Shown here: positions 1-5,918 of the stretch, in pieces
How positions within the stretch are numbered: position 1 is the first letter of the stretch
Layout of the letters: each line of letters starts with the position of its first letter
Assembly: GCA_016764015.1 (NCBI GenBank)
Contig: JAESSR010000093.1
Location: forward strand, 1-5,918
Reading direction: 5' to 3'
DNA from: Phycisphaerales bacterium
GTDB taxonomy: Bacteria > Planctomycetota > Phycisphaerae > Phycisphaerales > UBA1924
Length of the DNA: 5,918 nucleotides
Translations under genes and position numbers: made by a program
The notes under the pieces: generated by a model
The model's input: only the letters and a program-made list of their open reading frames with translations
Databases searched by the model: none
What the model was told of the DNA's origin: nothing

Positions 1-2
1 CT

Positions 3-71
3 GTTTTTGCAGTGTTTATGGATATTCTCAAAAAGGAACGCGGCTATGAAGAATGCAAGCAAAAGCGGTGA
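3..71 (+). CDS. 3' end of an upstream gene (partial, unidentified)
   Basis: Reading from base 3, one frame stays open to a TGA at 69-71 and encodes a 22-residue tail that ends MDILKKERGYEECKQKR. Its hydrophobic start and highly charged end look like a genuine protein C-terminus. It would overlap the start of the next gene (ATG at 46) by 26 bases, in keeping with the dense packing of this block. A second frame, from base 2, ends at a TGA at 47-49 and would give a classic ATGA overlap, but its residues (Cys/Tyr/Ser-rich) look less protein-like. The family cannot be recognised from so short a tail, so no function is proposed. Confidence 0.4.
   Translation, partial: VFAVFMDILKKERGYEECKQKR
32..37 (+). 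promoter_or_regulatory. Shine-Dalgarno site for the RraA-like gene
   Basis: AAAGGA lies 8 bases before the ATG at 46. It favours that ATG over an in-frame TTG at 7 and over a later ATG at 184, which has no good ribosome-binding site. The site lies inside the tail of the upstream gene, so the two genes are probably translationally linked. Confidence 0.6.
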
Positions 72-873
72 GAACGTTGTTGACTGGACCCAGGTGCGCA
101 AAAGCGAGGCAAACTCGGCATTTCGGTCCGGCGATAGCCAGAAAGTCGTTGAATTAACCCATAGTAAGCCAGCTTCTTCGGAAATGCGTCCCGGACCGGG
201 ATTTCGCGTAAACAGCAAATACGAACGTGTTTCGGCAGAACTTGTCGCCAAACTGTCCCGGTTTGAGACACCTGACATTTCTGATGCTCTCAATCGTATG
301 TTTACCATGGATCCCGCCATCCGAAATGTTGTTAACGACAGGCCCTTATGCGGCGTTGCGCTGACGGTCAAGGTTTTCCCCGGTGATAATCTGATGGTTC
401 ACAAAGCACTCGATGTGGCTAAACCGGGTGATGTTATCGTCATTGATACCAGTGGCGGCTCGCGCAATGCACTTGTGGGTGATCTGATTGGAAACAAAGC
501 CAAACATCTCGGTATTGCCGGTTTCATCGTTGATGGGCTGGTGCGTGATCTGCCAGGGCTGCGAGACGTCGGGCTGCCGATCTATTCAACCGGAATTACA
601 GCTTTTGGACCATTGCACAGAGGCCCCGGCGAGTTGGGCCATACCGTCAGTTGTGGTGGTATTGTGGTTAGTTCGGGTGATGTAATCTGCGCCGACAATA
701 GCGGTATCGTTGTTGTTCGCAAAGAGTTTGCAGCTGATACATGTGATTATCTTGATGAACAAACCGAGCGCATGGCCAATTACGTCAACGGCGTTAAAGC
801 AGGTAACTTTTCAAATGACTGGGTTGACCGGCAGTTGGTTCAGGACGGCTGCGAATTTGATCAAAATCTGTAG
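46..873 (+). CDS. RraA / HMG-aldolase family protein
   Basis: This 275-residue protein carries the RraA fold at about residues 62-260. The signature region at 145-168 begins GDLIGNKAK and ends IVDGLVRD. It is followed by a GLPIY segment (176-180) and an ADNSGIVVV segment (216-224) that matches the usual ADxDGVVVV. In 4-hydroxy-4-methyl-2-oxoglutarate aldolases the Arg-Asp pair (here R167, D168) binds substrate and a divalent metal, and the reaction releases pyruvate from a branched 2-oxoacid. Both residues are present, so a metal-dependent aldolase or oxaloacetate-type decarboxylase is plausible. Family members are often misnamed menaquinone methyltransferase or RNase E inhibitor, and the sequence supports neither name. 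About 60 residues precede the domain and make it longer than typical members; they are polar and of unknown role. The start at 46 is chosen on its ribosome-binding site. A terminator-like hairpin follows the gene. The true substrate is unknown. Beside ligases and a flippase it may supply or remove a 2-oxoacid precursor, which is inference. Confidence 0.85.
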   Translation: MKNASKSGENVVDWTQVRKSEANSAFRSGDSQKVVELTHSKPASSEMRPGPGFRVNSKYERVSAELVAKLSRFETPDISDALNRMFTMDPAIRNVVNDRPLCGVALTVKVFPGDNLMVHKALDVAKPGDVIVIDTSGGSRNALVGDLIGNKAKHLGIAGFIVDGLVRDLPGLRDVGLPIYSTGITAFGPLHRGPGELGHTVSCGGIVVSSGDVICADNSGIVVVRKEFAADTCDYLDEQTERMANYVNGVKAGNFSNDWVDRQLVQDGCEFDQNL

Positions 874-884
874 GCAATCATATT

Positions 885-921
885 AACTGTTTTCAGGTAC
901 ATTTTCCTGAAGACAGTTTTT
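885..921 (+). terminator. Rho-independent terminator-like hairpin
   Basis: The arms 885-897 (AACTGTTTTCAGG) and 906-918 (CCTGAAGACAGTT) pair over 13 base pairs with one G-U wobble (891 with 912) and an 8-base loop. They run directly into five Ts at 917-921, the layout of an intrinsic terminator for + strand transcripts. It sits 12 bases after the aldolase-like stop codon and ends 8 bases before the next start codon. Almost no room is left for a promoter between the hairpin and that gene. Partial termination or attenuation inside one operon is therefore as likely as a true operon end. The stem base is A/U-rich, which may make it leaky. Confidence 0.75.
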
Positions 922-929
922 AAGGGGTA

Positions 930-2171
930 ATGGAACCGAGCTGTATGTCAGGAATTTCGTTAAGAGTGATAACAACAACATTGTGGCGGGCCTGGTACCG
1001 GTTTTTCTTCTATGCTGATGTGTTCGCCATTGTGCGTCTGTTGCAATTCAGGAAACTGAGAAAAATCTATTATAAGGATCTGTGGCAGAGTGTTGCCGAA
1101 AAACTTGGCGCCGGCATTCACCATGATGAATTCGGCTACACTCGAATTTGTCGCAACGGGCTGGTGACTTTCGTCAAGCAGTATTATGTCATGCTCGAAG
1201 ACCATATGATGCTTAAGGTCATGGGCGATAAGGGACTGACCTATTCGATACTCAGTGAAATGGGATTTCCTTTGCCCCGTCATCTCCTGTTTTCCATGCA
1301 GAACCTTAAAGCGGCTGAGGATTTTCTGGCGACAGAAAAGATTGTCGTGGTCAAGCCGTCCAGTGGTACCGGTGGCGGCCGCGGTGTGACCACCGGCATA
1401 GATACAATCTCGCAATTGACTTCGGCCGCGCGACTGGCGTCACGGTTTGATGATACACTTATAATTGAAGAGCAACTCGAAGGCGCGTCGTTTCGGCTGC
1501 TTTATCTGGATGGGAAACTCATTGATGCTATCCGGCGTGATCCGCCGGTGGTGACAGGTGACGGCGTAAGCACCATTAAAAAACTGGTTAAACAGGAAAA
1601 TTCCCGACGCAAAACTGACCGTCCGTTCAGGGCCTTGAGCGCGCTGGTGCTGGATAAGGATGCCCGCAACTGGATGCGGGAGGCAGGTATTTCGCTTGGC
1701 GATATTCCAGAAGCGGGTCAGATTGTGCAAATCAAGCGGGCGGTCAATGAGAATGATCGCAGTGGCAATGTTAATGTCACCGCCCGCATTCATGGCGATA
1801 TTGCAAATAAATGTGAAGAGCTTGTTCGCAAGCTTGGCGCCATGTTCGTTGGTGTTGATATTATTTGCAAGGATATCGCCCAACCGTTTACCCCTGAAAA
1901 CTGCCGGATCAGTGAAATCAATACCACGCCTGGGCTTCACCACCATTATCTGCTGTCAAACCCGCAAGACATCAAGCCGGTTCCGGAAACGGTCATCGAC
2001 TATATGTTGTCAAATCATGTGGGTGTAATGGAGGTCGGTGAAACCAAGGATCAGGTTCAGCACATTGACCAAAGTCTGGTTCGGCAAACAAAAAAAAATC
2101 AGAGCAGACATATCCAGCCATCTGGCGGTTTGATGAAGTCTGAAGGAGAGGTCGTTCATGAACATCCATAA
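930..2171 (+). CDS. ATP-grasp ligase resembling the cyanophycin synthetase ATP-grasp module
   Basis: This 413-residue protein has an ATP-grasp domain at about residues 95-360. Visible parts are the nucleotide-binding lysine in IVVVKPSSG (K142), the glycine loop GTGGGRGV (146-153), the adenine-contact strand IIEEQLEG (178-185), the segment RRDPPVVTGDGVSTIKKLV (202-220) that closely follows cyanophycin synthetase, and the metal ligands VD (310) and EINTTPG (329-335). The family joins a carboxylate to an amine through an acylphosphate, using ATP. Cyanophycin synthetase also has a Mur-ligase half with a P-loop. None is present here, so the gene is not a complete cyanophycin synthetase. Residues 11-40 are hydrophobic and aromatic with basic residues, perhaps membrane-associated. 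About 50 hydrophilic residues follow the domain and contain an A9 tract. The start is uncertain: the ATG at 930 has AAGGGG only 2 bases upstream, and an ATG at 945 is an alternative. It overlaps the next gene by 14 bases. Likely role: amide or peptide-bond formation on a surface-glycan or small-molecule precursor. Substrate unknown. Confidence 0.8.
   Translation: MEPSCMSGISLRVITTTLWRAWYRFFFYADVFAIVRLLQFRKLRKIYYKDLWQSVAEKLGAGIHHDEFGYTRICRNGLVTFVKQYYVMLEDHMMLKVMGDKGLTYSILSEMGFPLPRHLLFSMQNLKAAEDFLATEKIVVVKPSSGTGGGRGVTTGIDTISQLTSAARLASRFDDTLIIEEQLEGASFRLLYLDGKLIDAIRRDPPVVTGDGVSTIKKLVKQENSRRKTDRPFRALSALVLDKDARNWMREAGISLGDIPEAGQIVQIKRAVNENDRSGNVNVTARIHGDIANKCEELVRKLGAMFVGVDIICKDIAQPFTPENCRISEINTTPGLHHHYLLSNPQDIKPVPETVIDYMLSNHVGVMEVGETKDQVQHIDQSLVRQTKKNQSRHIQPSGGLMKSEGEVVHEHP
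2090..2098 (+). repeat. A9 homopolymer inside the first ATP-grasp gene
   Basis: Nine consecutive As lie in the codons for the hydrophilic tail, about residues 387-390. Gaining one A would end the protein at a TGA at 2141-2143; losing one would end it at a TGA at 2131-2133. All three outcomes keep the whole ATP-grasp domain. A9 runs are known to permit polymerase slippage in bacteria; whether it happens here is not shown. Confidence 0.5.
2142..2151 (+). promoter_or_regulatory. Shine-Dalgarno site for the second ATP-grasp gene
   Basis: GAAGGAGAGG is a near-consensus ribosome-binding site whose AGGAG core ends 9 bases before the ATG at 2158. It lies inside the end of the preceding gene and fixes the start at 2158 rather than at the in-frame ATG at 2209, which has no comparable site. 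It is the strongest ribosome-binding site in the window. Confidence 0.75.
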
Positions 2172-3384
2172 GCCGGTAGTGGACGTTGCCCGGTTCGATG
2201 AAAAAACAATGGATACATCGACGCCGGTCCTCATTCTCGGGGGTAAAGAAAACTCCCTGTCGATTGTTCGCCGGTTTGGAAAGCTTGGCATAAAGACACG
2301 TATCAGCGGATCGACGGACTGCTGGGGCAGATACTCGCGCTATTGTGCGCAAAGCCTGCCAGTACCAAGAGGCATGGCTGCGGCTGAATTTTGGGCCGAC
2401 CTTTTACTGTCGGGAAACACACCTGACCTTCATGGCAGTGTAATAATTTGTTGCAGCGATGTCGCCATTGAGTTTGTGGCCGCCAATCGTGAAGAACTTG
2501 CAAGGCATTATTTGCTTGGGGCCGGTAACGCCGATCTGCAATTTGCACTTCTTGACAAGAGAGAGACTTTGGAACTGGCGCGCAAAGCCGGTGTTTCTAC
2601 GCCGCAGTTCTGGAATGCAACATCTGAAGAGGATCTATTGGTCATTCGCGACGAGATCCAGTTTCCGGTCATGGTCAAACTAATCATTTCGCACAAGTTC
2701 TCAAAAGTTTTTGGCTGCAAACTGTTTATAATTGAAGACAGTTTTGATGAACTTGCCGAGAAAGTTCGCCTGTCGTGGAAAAACAATCTGGAAGTGATGG
2801 TTATAGAAATGATTCCGGGGCCGGATTCTGTGCTGAGCAGTTATTACTCATATATAGATGATGATAACAACACTTTGTTTGACTATACGAAACGCATTAT
2901 ACGGCGCTATCCGCTGAATCGCGGACTGGCTTGTTATCATGCCAGTGAATGGTTGCCGGAGACAGCGGAAGCAGGAAAAAAGTTTTTCAAAGGGATTGGG
3001 CTTAACGGCCTTGGTAATGTTGAATTTAAACGCGATCCGCGCGACAATCTGTTAAAAGTCATCGAGTGTAACGCGCGCTTCACAGCGCCGCACGAACTGA
3101 TCATTCAATCCGGGGCTCCCATCGATCTCATTTTTTATTGTAGTATTACCCAACAACCTGGGCCGACATTCAAAAACTACCAAAATATGACATATTGGTA
3201 CGGCCTGCGCGATACGCTCGCCTTTATCGAATTATACAGACAGAATAAAATCGGGTTGGCAGAGTGGATCAAGAGCCTTTTTCCAATGAAACATGTGGCA
3301 CCTTTGCACCGGCTTTCTGATCCATTGCCAACGTTTGGAGCCTTTGCTGCGCGGATCGATAAAACGGTCAGAGGGTTGTTGTGA
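2158..3384 (+). CDS. ATP-grasp carboligase (COG3919-like)
   Basis: This 408-residue protein opens with a Rossmann-like strand and loop, VLILGGKENS (24-33), followed by a pre-ATP-grasp region to about 130. The ATP-grasp domain covers about 131-330: LLDKRETLELARKAGVSTP (131-149), the phosphate-binding lysine in FPVMVK (K174), a VIEMIPGPDS strand (215-224), and acidic metal ligands at NVEF (E289) and VIECNAR (E303, N305). A C-terminal region with aromatic YWYGLRDTLAFIELY (346-360) follows, as in predicted ATP-dependent carboligases often found in exopolysaccharide loci. The likely chemistry is acylphosphate formation and attack by an amine, giving an amide. Its architecture differs from that of the upstream ATP-grasp protein, so the two are not a recent duplication. 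The usual KP after the binding lysine is KL here. It overlaps the upstream gene by 14 bases and the downstream one by 4, which implies coupled translation. Substrates are unknown. Confidence 0.8.
   Translation: MNIHKPVVDVARFDEKTMDTSTPVLILGGKENSLSIVRRFGKLGIKTRISGSTDCWGRYSRYCAQSLPVPRGMAAAEFWADLLLSGNTPDLHGSVIICCSDVAIEFVAANREELARHYLLGAGNADLQFALLDKRETLELARKAGVSTPQFWNATSEEDLLVIRDEIQFPVMVKLIISHKFSKVFGCKLFIIEDSFDELAEKVRLSWKNNLEVMVIEMIPGPDSVLSSYYSYIDDDNNTLFDYTKRIIRRYPLNRGLACYHASEWLPETAEAGKKFFKGIGLNGLGNVEFKRDPRDNLLKVIECNARFTAPHELIIQSGAPIDLIFYCSITQQPGPTFKNYQNMTYWYGLRDTLAFIELYRQNKIGLAEWIKSLFPMKHVAPLHRLSDPLPTFGAFAARIDKTVRGLL
3370..3375 (+). promoter_or_regulatory. Shine-Dalgarno site for the GTG-started LDH2-like gene
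   Basis: AGAGGG lies 5 bases before the GTG at 3381. The GTG overlaps the upstream stop codon as GTGA, a typical translational-coupling junction, and this supports the non-ATG start. Confidence 0.6.
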
Positions 3385-4448
3385 TCTCGCAAACAGTACA
3401 GTCAAATGATTTGAAATGCTATGTCGCTGAGCTTTTTTCGGCTTCCGGCGTGGATGGTGAACAGTGCGAAGCAGTGGCTTTGAATATTGTCTGGAGTGAA
3501 CTGGTCGAGCGAACCAACTACGGTGTGCTGCGCATTCCCGCACTCATAAATTGTCTCGAAAATGGCGTGGTAAATCCTCAGTGCCAACCGCGATTTGAAA
3601 ATATTTCAACGAGCTGCATGCGATTGGATGCCGACAATGGATTTGGTCACTTCGCTGGTGAAATAGGTATGAACAAAGCCGTAGAGATGGCTCGCGAAAC
3701 CGGGATTGGTATTGTCGGTGTCAAAAACAGTAATTTTTTCGGCACAGGTGCATACTTTGTTGATTTGGCCGCAAAAGCGGGCATGGTGTCTTTGGCAATG
3801 AGCAATTCATTTCCCAAGGTTGTGGCTTATGGCGGCACGAAAGCGGTGTTAGGTACCAATCCTTTTGCCTTTGGTGCGCCGCGCCAAAATGGCGATAACC
3901 TCATGGTGGATTTCGCTACCAGCGCACTCGCCGGCTCAACCGTGCGTGAGTATGTGAGTAAGGGCAAATTGTTACCCGAAGGACTGGCAACTTTACCCAA
4001 TGGCGATGCTTTAACTGATCCTGCCCGTATAAGCGAAGGTTCGCTGACACCTTTTGGTGGCGCCAAGGGCTATGGTATTTCTTTGATGGTGGAAATTCTT
4101 GCCGGTATTTTAACCGGCGCCGGGTTTTCTCATTCGGTCAAATCAATGTATTCAAACGTTGATGGCAACAGTGACAGCGGTCATTGCCTGATTGCGATAG
4201 ATGTTGAAAAATGGATGTCGATGGCTGAGTTTTTTCAAAGGTTTGAGGCGCTTATCGTTTTGTTGAAGGCGTCCGGCACGGCTGACGAAGTATTGCTGCC
4301 CGGTGAGGTACGCTGGCGGAACTACAGGGAAAACCTTGTCACCGGCATATCAATTCCGATGGTGATAGTGAAGGCATTAGATGAATTGTCGGATAAATTT
4401 GATGTTTCAGCCCCCTGGGTAAACCCTCAATTGGCCACCGGTACGTGA
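3381..4448 (+). CDS. LDH2-family (YiaK/AllD-like) NAD(P)-dependent oxidoreductase with altered active site
   Basis: This 355-residue protein has the normal length and motif order of the malate/L-lactate dehydrogenase 2 family: GFGHFAGEIGMNKAVEMA (87-104), VKNSNFFGTGAY (114-125), YGGTKAVLGTNPFAFGAP (150-167), VDFATS (176-181), LTDPARIS (211-218), PFGGAKGYGISLMVEI (224-239) and a C-terminal LLPGEV (305-310). Known members reduce 2-oxoacids or cyclic imines, for example diketogulonate reductase YiaK, ureidoglycolate dehydrogenase AllD and piperideine-2-carboxylate reductase. Two conserved histidines are replaced. The SHG motif, whose His is the proton donor H44 of YiaK, reads NYG here (Y47). The NxNH motif reads NSNF (F119). 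The nucleotide-binding elements look intact. The protein may therefore use another proton donor, act on an unusual substrate, or no longer be a dehydrogenase. The GTG start overlaps the upstream stop by 4 bases, and the flippase gene begins 14 bases downstream. In this locus it could reduce a 2-oxoacid or imine used to decorate a glycan, which is inference. Confidence 0.85.
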   Translation: MISQTVQSNDLKCYVAELFSASGVDGEQCEAVALNIVWSELVERTNYGVLRIPALINCLENGVVNPQCQPRFENISTSCMRLDADNGFGHFAGEIGMNKAVEMARETGIGIVGVKNSNFFGTGAYFVDLAAKAGMVSLAMSNSFPKVVAYGGTKAVLGTNPFAFGAPRQNGDNLMVDFATSALAGSTVREYVSKGKLLPEGLATLPNGDALTDPARISEGSLTPFGGAKGYGISLMVEILAGILTGAGFSHSVKSMYSNVDGNSDSGHCLIAIDVEKWMSMAEFFQRFEALIVLLKASGTADEVLLPGEVRWRNYRENLVTGISIPMVIVKALDELSDKFDVSAPWVNPQLATGT

Positions 4449-4462
4449 GGCAAGTTTCGTGA

Positions 4463-5811
4463 ATGGTCAGTCTCTCTAACACCCATAAAAAACACGACAT
4501 TCTCACCTTGTGGAAAAAACTCGGTTCAATGTCGGGTACAGCACTGTTGTTGTTGATGGTGAGGATAGGCAGCGCCGGTATAGGCATGTCCTGCAACTGC
4601 TGATTGCCCGCAGCCTTGGTGCCGACATGCTTGGAAACTTTTTTCTGTCCCTTGGTCTTGCCGCTGTTTTGTCCACCATACTTACCGCGGGTTTTCCATG
4701 GATTGTAGCCCCGGTGGTGGCACGCTCTGAAGCCGAGGCACAGCCGGGATTGTTGCAGGCATTTCTTCGCTGCGCCCATAAGCAACTGGCGCTACTCAGC
4801 GTTCTGATTGCGGTTCCAGCTGGCCTGATTATCTGGTTTTACCCTGGTCTTGCAAATGAACTGCGCTGGGCCTTGCTGATTGGGGTTGCCACGGCACCAA
4901 TCTATGCAGTGATGCGGTTAAACGGCAATCTTGCCAATGCCCGCAAGCGTTTCATCATCGCCAATGCGCCTGAATTACTGGCTCGCCCGGTTTTCCTGGT
5001 ATCCTTCGTTGGCGCTGCAGTTCTACTATCGGTATCGCTGGATACGGCAACTATTGTGGCAATCAATCTTGGTATTGCAACGGCTTTGGCCACCTGGATG
5101 TCTGTTGTCATGTCGCGCCAAACGGGTACCGATTTATTGCAGGCAAAAACCCATGAACCGGTGGCGCCTAAGCAGATGAAACAATGGCGCACTCTGGCTT
5201 TGCCAATGGTGCTGGCGACATTGTTTGTCGCCATGTTTGCCGATCTCAATATACTGATGGTGGGCTCGATAATGACGGCGAGCGAAACCGGGATATTCGG
5301 TGTCAGCATCAAGATCACTTTTTTGATGGCCTTTGCCATTCAGATTGTTCATCAGGTCATGTTGCGCGATGCCTCTGACGCTCATTTATTGAAAAACCAC
5401 CAGGCTTTACAGGCAACCGTGCGCAAGGCCAACCGCTTTGCCGTGGCCATAACATTGAGCGGCTTCGTGTTCCTGATATTGTTTGGCAGTTATGTTCTCG
5501 GTTTTTTTGGCGCAGGTTTTGCTGAAGGTTATGCAGGCATGATTGGTCTGATGATAGCCCAGGTTATCCGGGCGGCTGCAGGTCCTGCCATTCAGATTTT
5601 GATGATATCTGGAAATCAGCGGGCCAGTATTCCCGTTTATATTGCCAGCATTTTGTTGCTCTTTGTCGCTAATCTTTTGTTTGTACCGGTCTTTGGATTT
5701 GTTGGAGCCGCTGTTGCGGTGATCCTCACCACCTTGTTCTGGACGGTCTGGCTTAATCGAATCGTCAGGCTAAAAGTCGGTATCTCTGTATCTGTTTTTG
5801 CCGGGTGGTAG
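4463..5811 (+). CDS. Wzx-like polysaccharide flippase, frameshifted in the first membrane helix
   Basis: This is a multi-pass inner-membrane protein of the oligosaccharide flippase (MOP) superfamily, which moves lipid-linked glycan units from the cytoplasm to the periplasm. The true start appears to be the ATG at 4463, 14 bases after the upstream stop, with GAGG at 4447-4450. This frame gives a 42-residue N-terminus with typical flippase features: a basic LWKKLGSMSG stretch, then the hydrophobic TALLLLMVRIGSAGIGM. It runs into a stop at 4601. The rest of the protein continues in another frame from about 4588 with VLQLLIARSLGAD to the TAG at 5809. One missing base near 4588 would explain the break. 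The rebuilt protein has 449 residues and about 12 hydrophobic segments, normal for the family. The downstream frame is open from a GTG at 4510, but using it gives a polar, arginine-rich N-terminus instead of helix 1, so that start is probably wrong. As written, the gene is broken or restarts late (for example ATG 4627). A sequencing error is equally possible. Confidence 0.8.
4586..4591 (+). other. Frameshift site in the flippase gene
   Basis: Codons before 4588 read sensibly in one frame (GIGM) and codons from 4588 in another (VLQLL). Restoring one base, for example ATGGTCCTG in place of ATGTCCTG, would join them without residue loss. There is no homopolymer or slippery heptamer at the join, which argues against phase variation or programmed frameshifting and for a point deletion or a sequence error. 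Confidence 0.7.
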
Positions 5812-5836
5812 TTTTCCTGGCACAATTTCCTTTCTC

Positions 5837-5865
5837 TTCGCAGTTGCAAAAACTTTTCCCATAAT
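5837..5865 (+). promoter_or_regulatory. Weak sigma-70-like promoter after the flippase
   Basis: TTCGCA (5837-5842, 4 of 6 consensus bases) and CATAAT (5860-5865, 5 of 6) are separated by 17 bases in the non-coding 107 bases that close the window. It could drive a gene beyond the right edge. Such pairs arise often by chance in AT-rich gaps, so this is tentative. The rest of the gap holds no open reading frame or convincing terminator. Confidence 0.2.
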
Positions 5866-5918
5866 TTGATCCTAGTCAAACTCGGTGCCCCAAAACCGGG
5901 CTAGGAAACCGTATCACA

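Noticed and set aside
7..45. In-frame TTG at 7 as the start of the RraA-like gene
   Set aside because: It has no ribosome-binding site within the window, and the ATG at 46 has a good one. The 13 added residues look like out-of-frame reading of the upstream gene.
46..873. Naming the first full gene as menaquinone methyltransferase or ribonuclease E inhibitor
   Set aside because: Both are legacy names for the fold. The Arg-Asp aldolase signature is present and nothing points to methyl transfer or RNase E binding.
857..886. Promoter-like pair TTGATC / TATTAA before the first ATP-grasp gene
   Set aside because: The spacing is 18 bases but the -10 match is weak, and the expected start point falls inside the left arm of the hairpin. 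Too weak to list as a feature.
960..1946. Minus-strand open frames of 151 and 168 codons opposite the first ATP-grasp gene
   Set aside because: They are antisense shadows of a gene with clear family motifs. Their translations are compositionally odd and lack recognisable domains.
930..3384. The two ATP-grasp genes as a tandem duplication
   Set aside because: They share only the general fold. Their N-terminal regions, motif wording and C-terminal regions differ, so they belong to separate subfamilies.
4510..4587. GTG at 4510 as the start of the flippase
   Set aside because: It is the longest open frame, but the residues it adds are polar and unlike a flippase first helix. The other frame over the same bases encodes the expected helix.
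991..5132. Several GGTACC hexamers spread over the window
   Set aside because: There are only a few copies, within coding sequence and without regular spacing or shared context, so chance explains them.
5871..5905. Inverted repeat CCTAG...CTAGG with inner GCCC...GGGC near the right edge
   Set aside because: The two stems are asymmetric, with 11 unpaired bases on one side and none on the other, and no T run follows on either strand. It is not a convincing terminator.

Overview
The window is a tightly packed block of five genes, all on the + strand, plus the 3' end of a sixth gene at the left edge. Base composition is mixed (roughly half GC by eye). The start codons (ATG and GTG), Shine-Dalgarno sites and 4-26 base gene overlaps look proteobacterial. 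An alphaproteobacterium is my guess, but nothing in the window fixes the taxon. There are no RNA genes, CRISPR arrays or mobile elements that I can support.

Layout: (1) 3-71, probable C-terminus of an upstream gene. (2) 46-873, an RraA/HMG-aldolase-fold protein with a long N-terminal extension. (3) 885-921, a strong terminator-like hairpin in the only sizeable gap (56 bases) between genes. (4) 930-2171, an ATP-grasp ligase that resembles only the ATP-grasp module of cyanophycin synthetase. (5) 2158-3384, a second ATP-grasp ligase from a different subfamily (COG3919/carboligase type). (6) 3381-4448, an LDH2-family (YiaK/AllD-like) 2-oxoacid or imine reductase in which both conserved histidines are replaced. 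(7) 4463-5811, a Wzx-like polysaccharide flippase whose reading frame breaks inside the first membrane helix. (8) 5812-5918, 107 non-coding bases with a weak promoter-like pair and nothing else clear.

The last four genes overlap or nearly touch (14-base overlap, 4-base GTGA overlap, 14-base gap), so they probably form one transcription unit. The aldolase-like gene is joined to them through the hairpin, which could act as an attenuator. A flippase next to two amide/peptide-type ligases and two 2-oxoacid enzymes suggests a surface-glycan locus that makes a modified oxo-, hydroxy- or amino-acid substituent, attaches it through amide bonds and exports the product. This pathway is an inference from gene families and layout; the substrates cannot be read from the sequence.

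The points most worth checking are the flippase frameshift, which hides the true N-terminus behind a misleading GTG start at 4510; the double histidine loss in the LDH2-like protein; the hairpin before gene 4; and an A9 tract near the 3' end of the first ATP-grasp gene.
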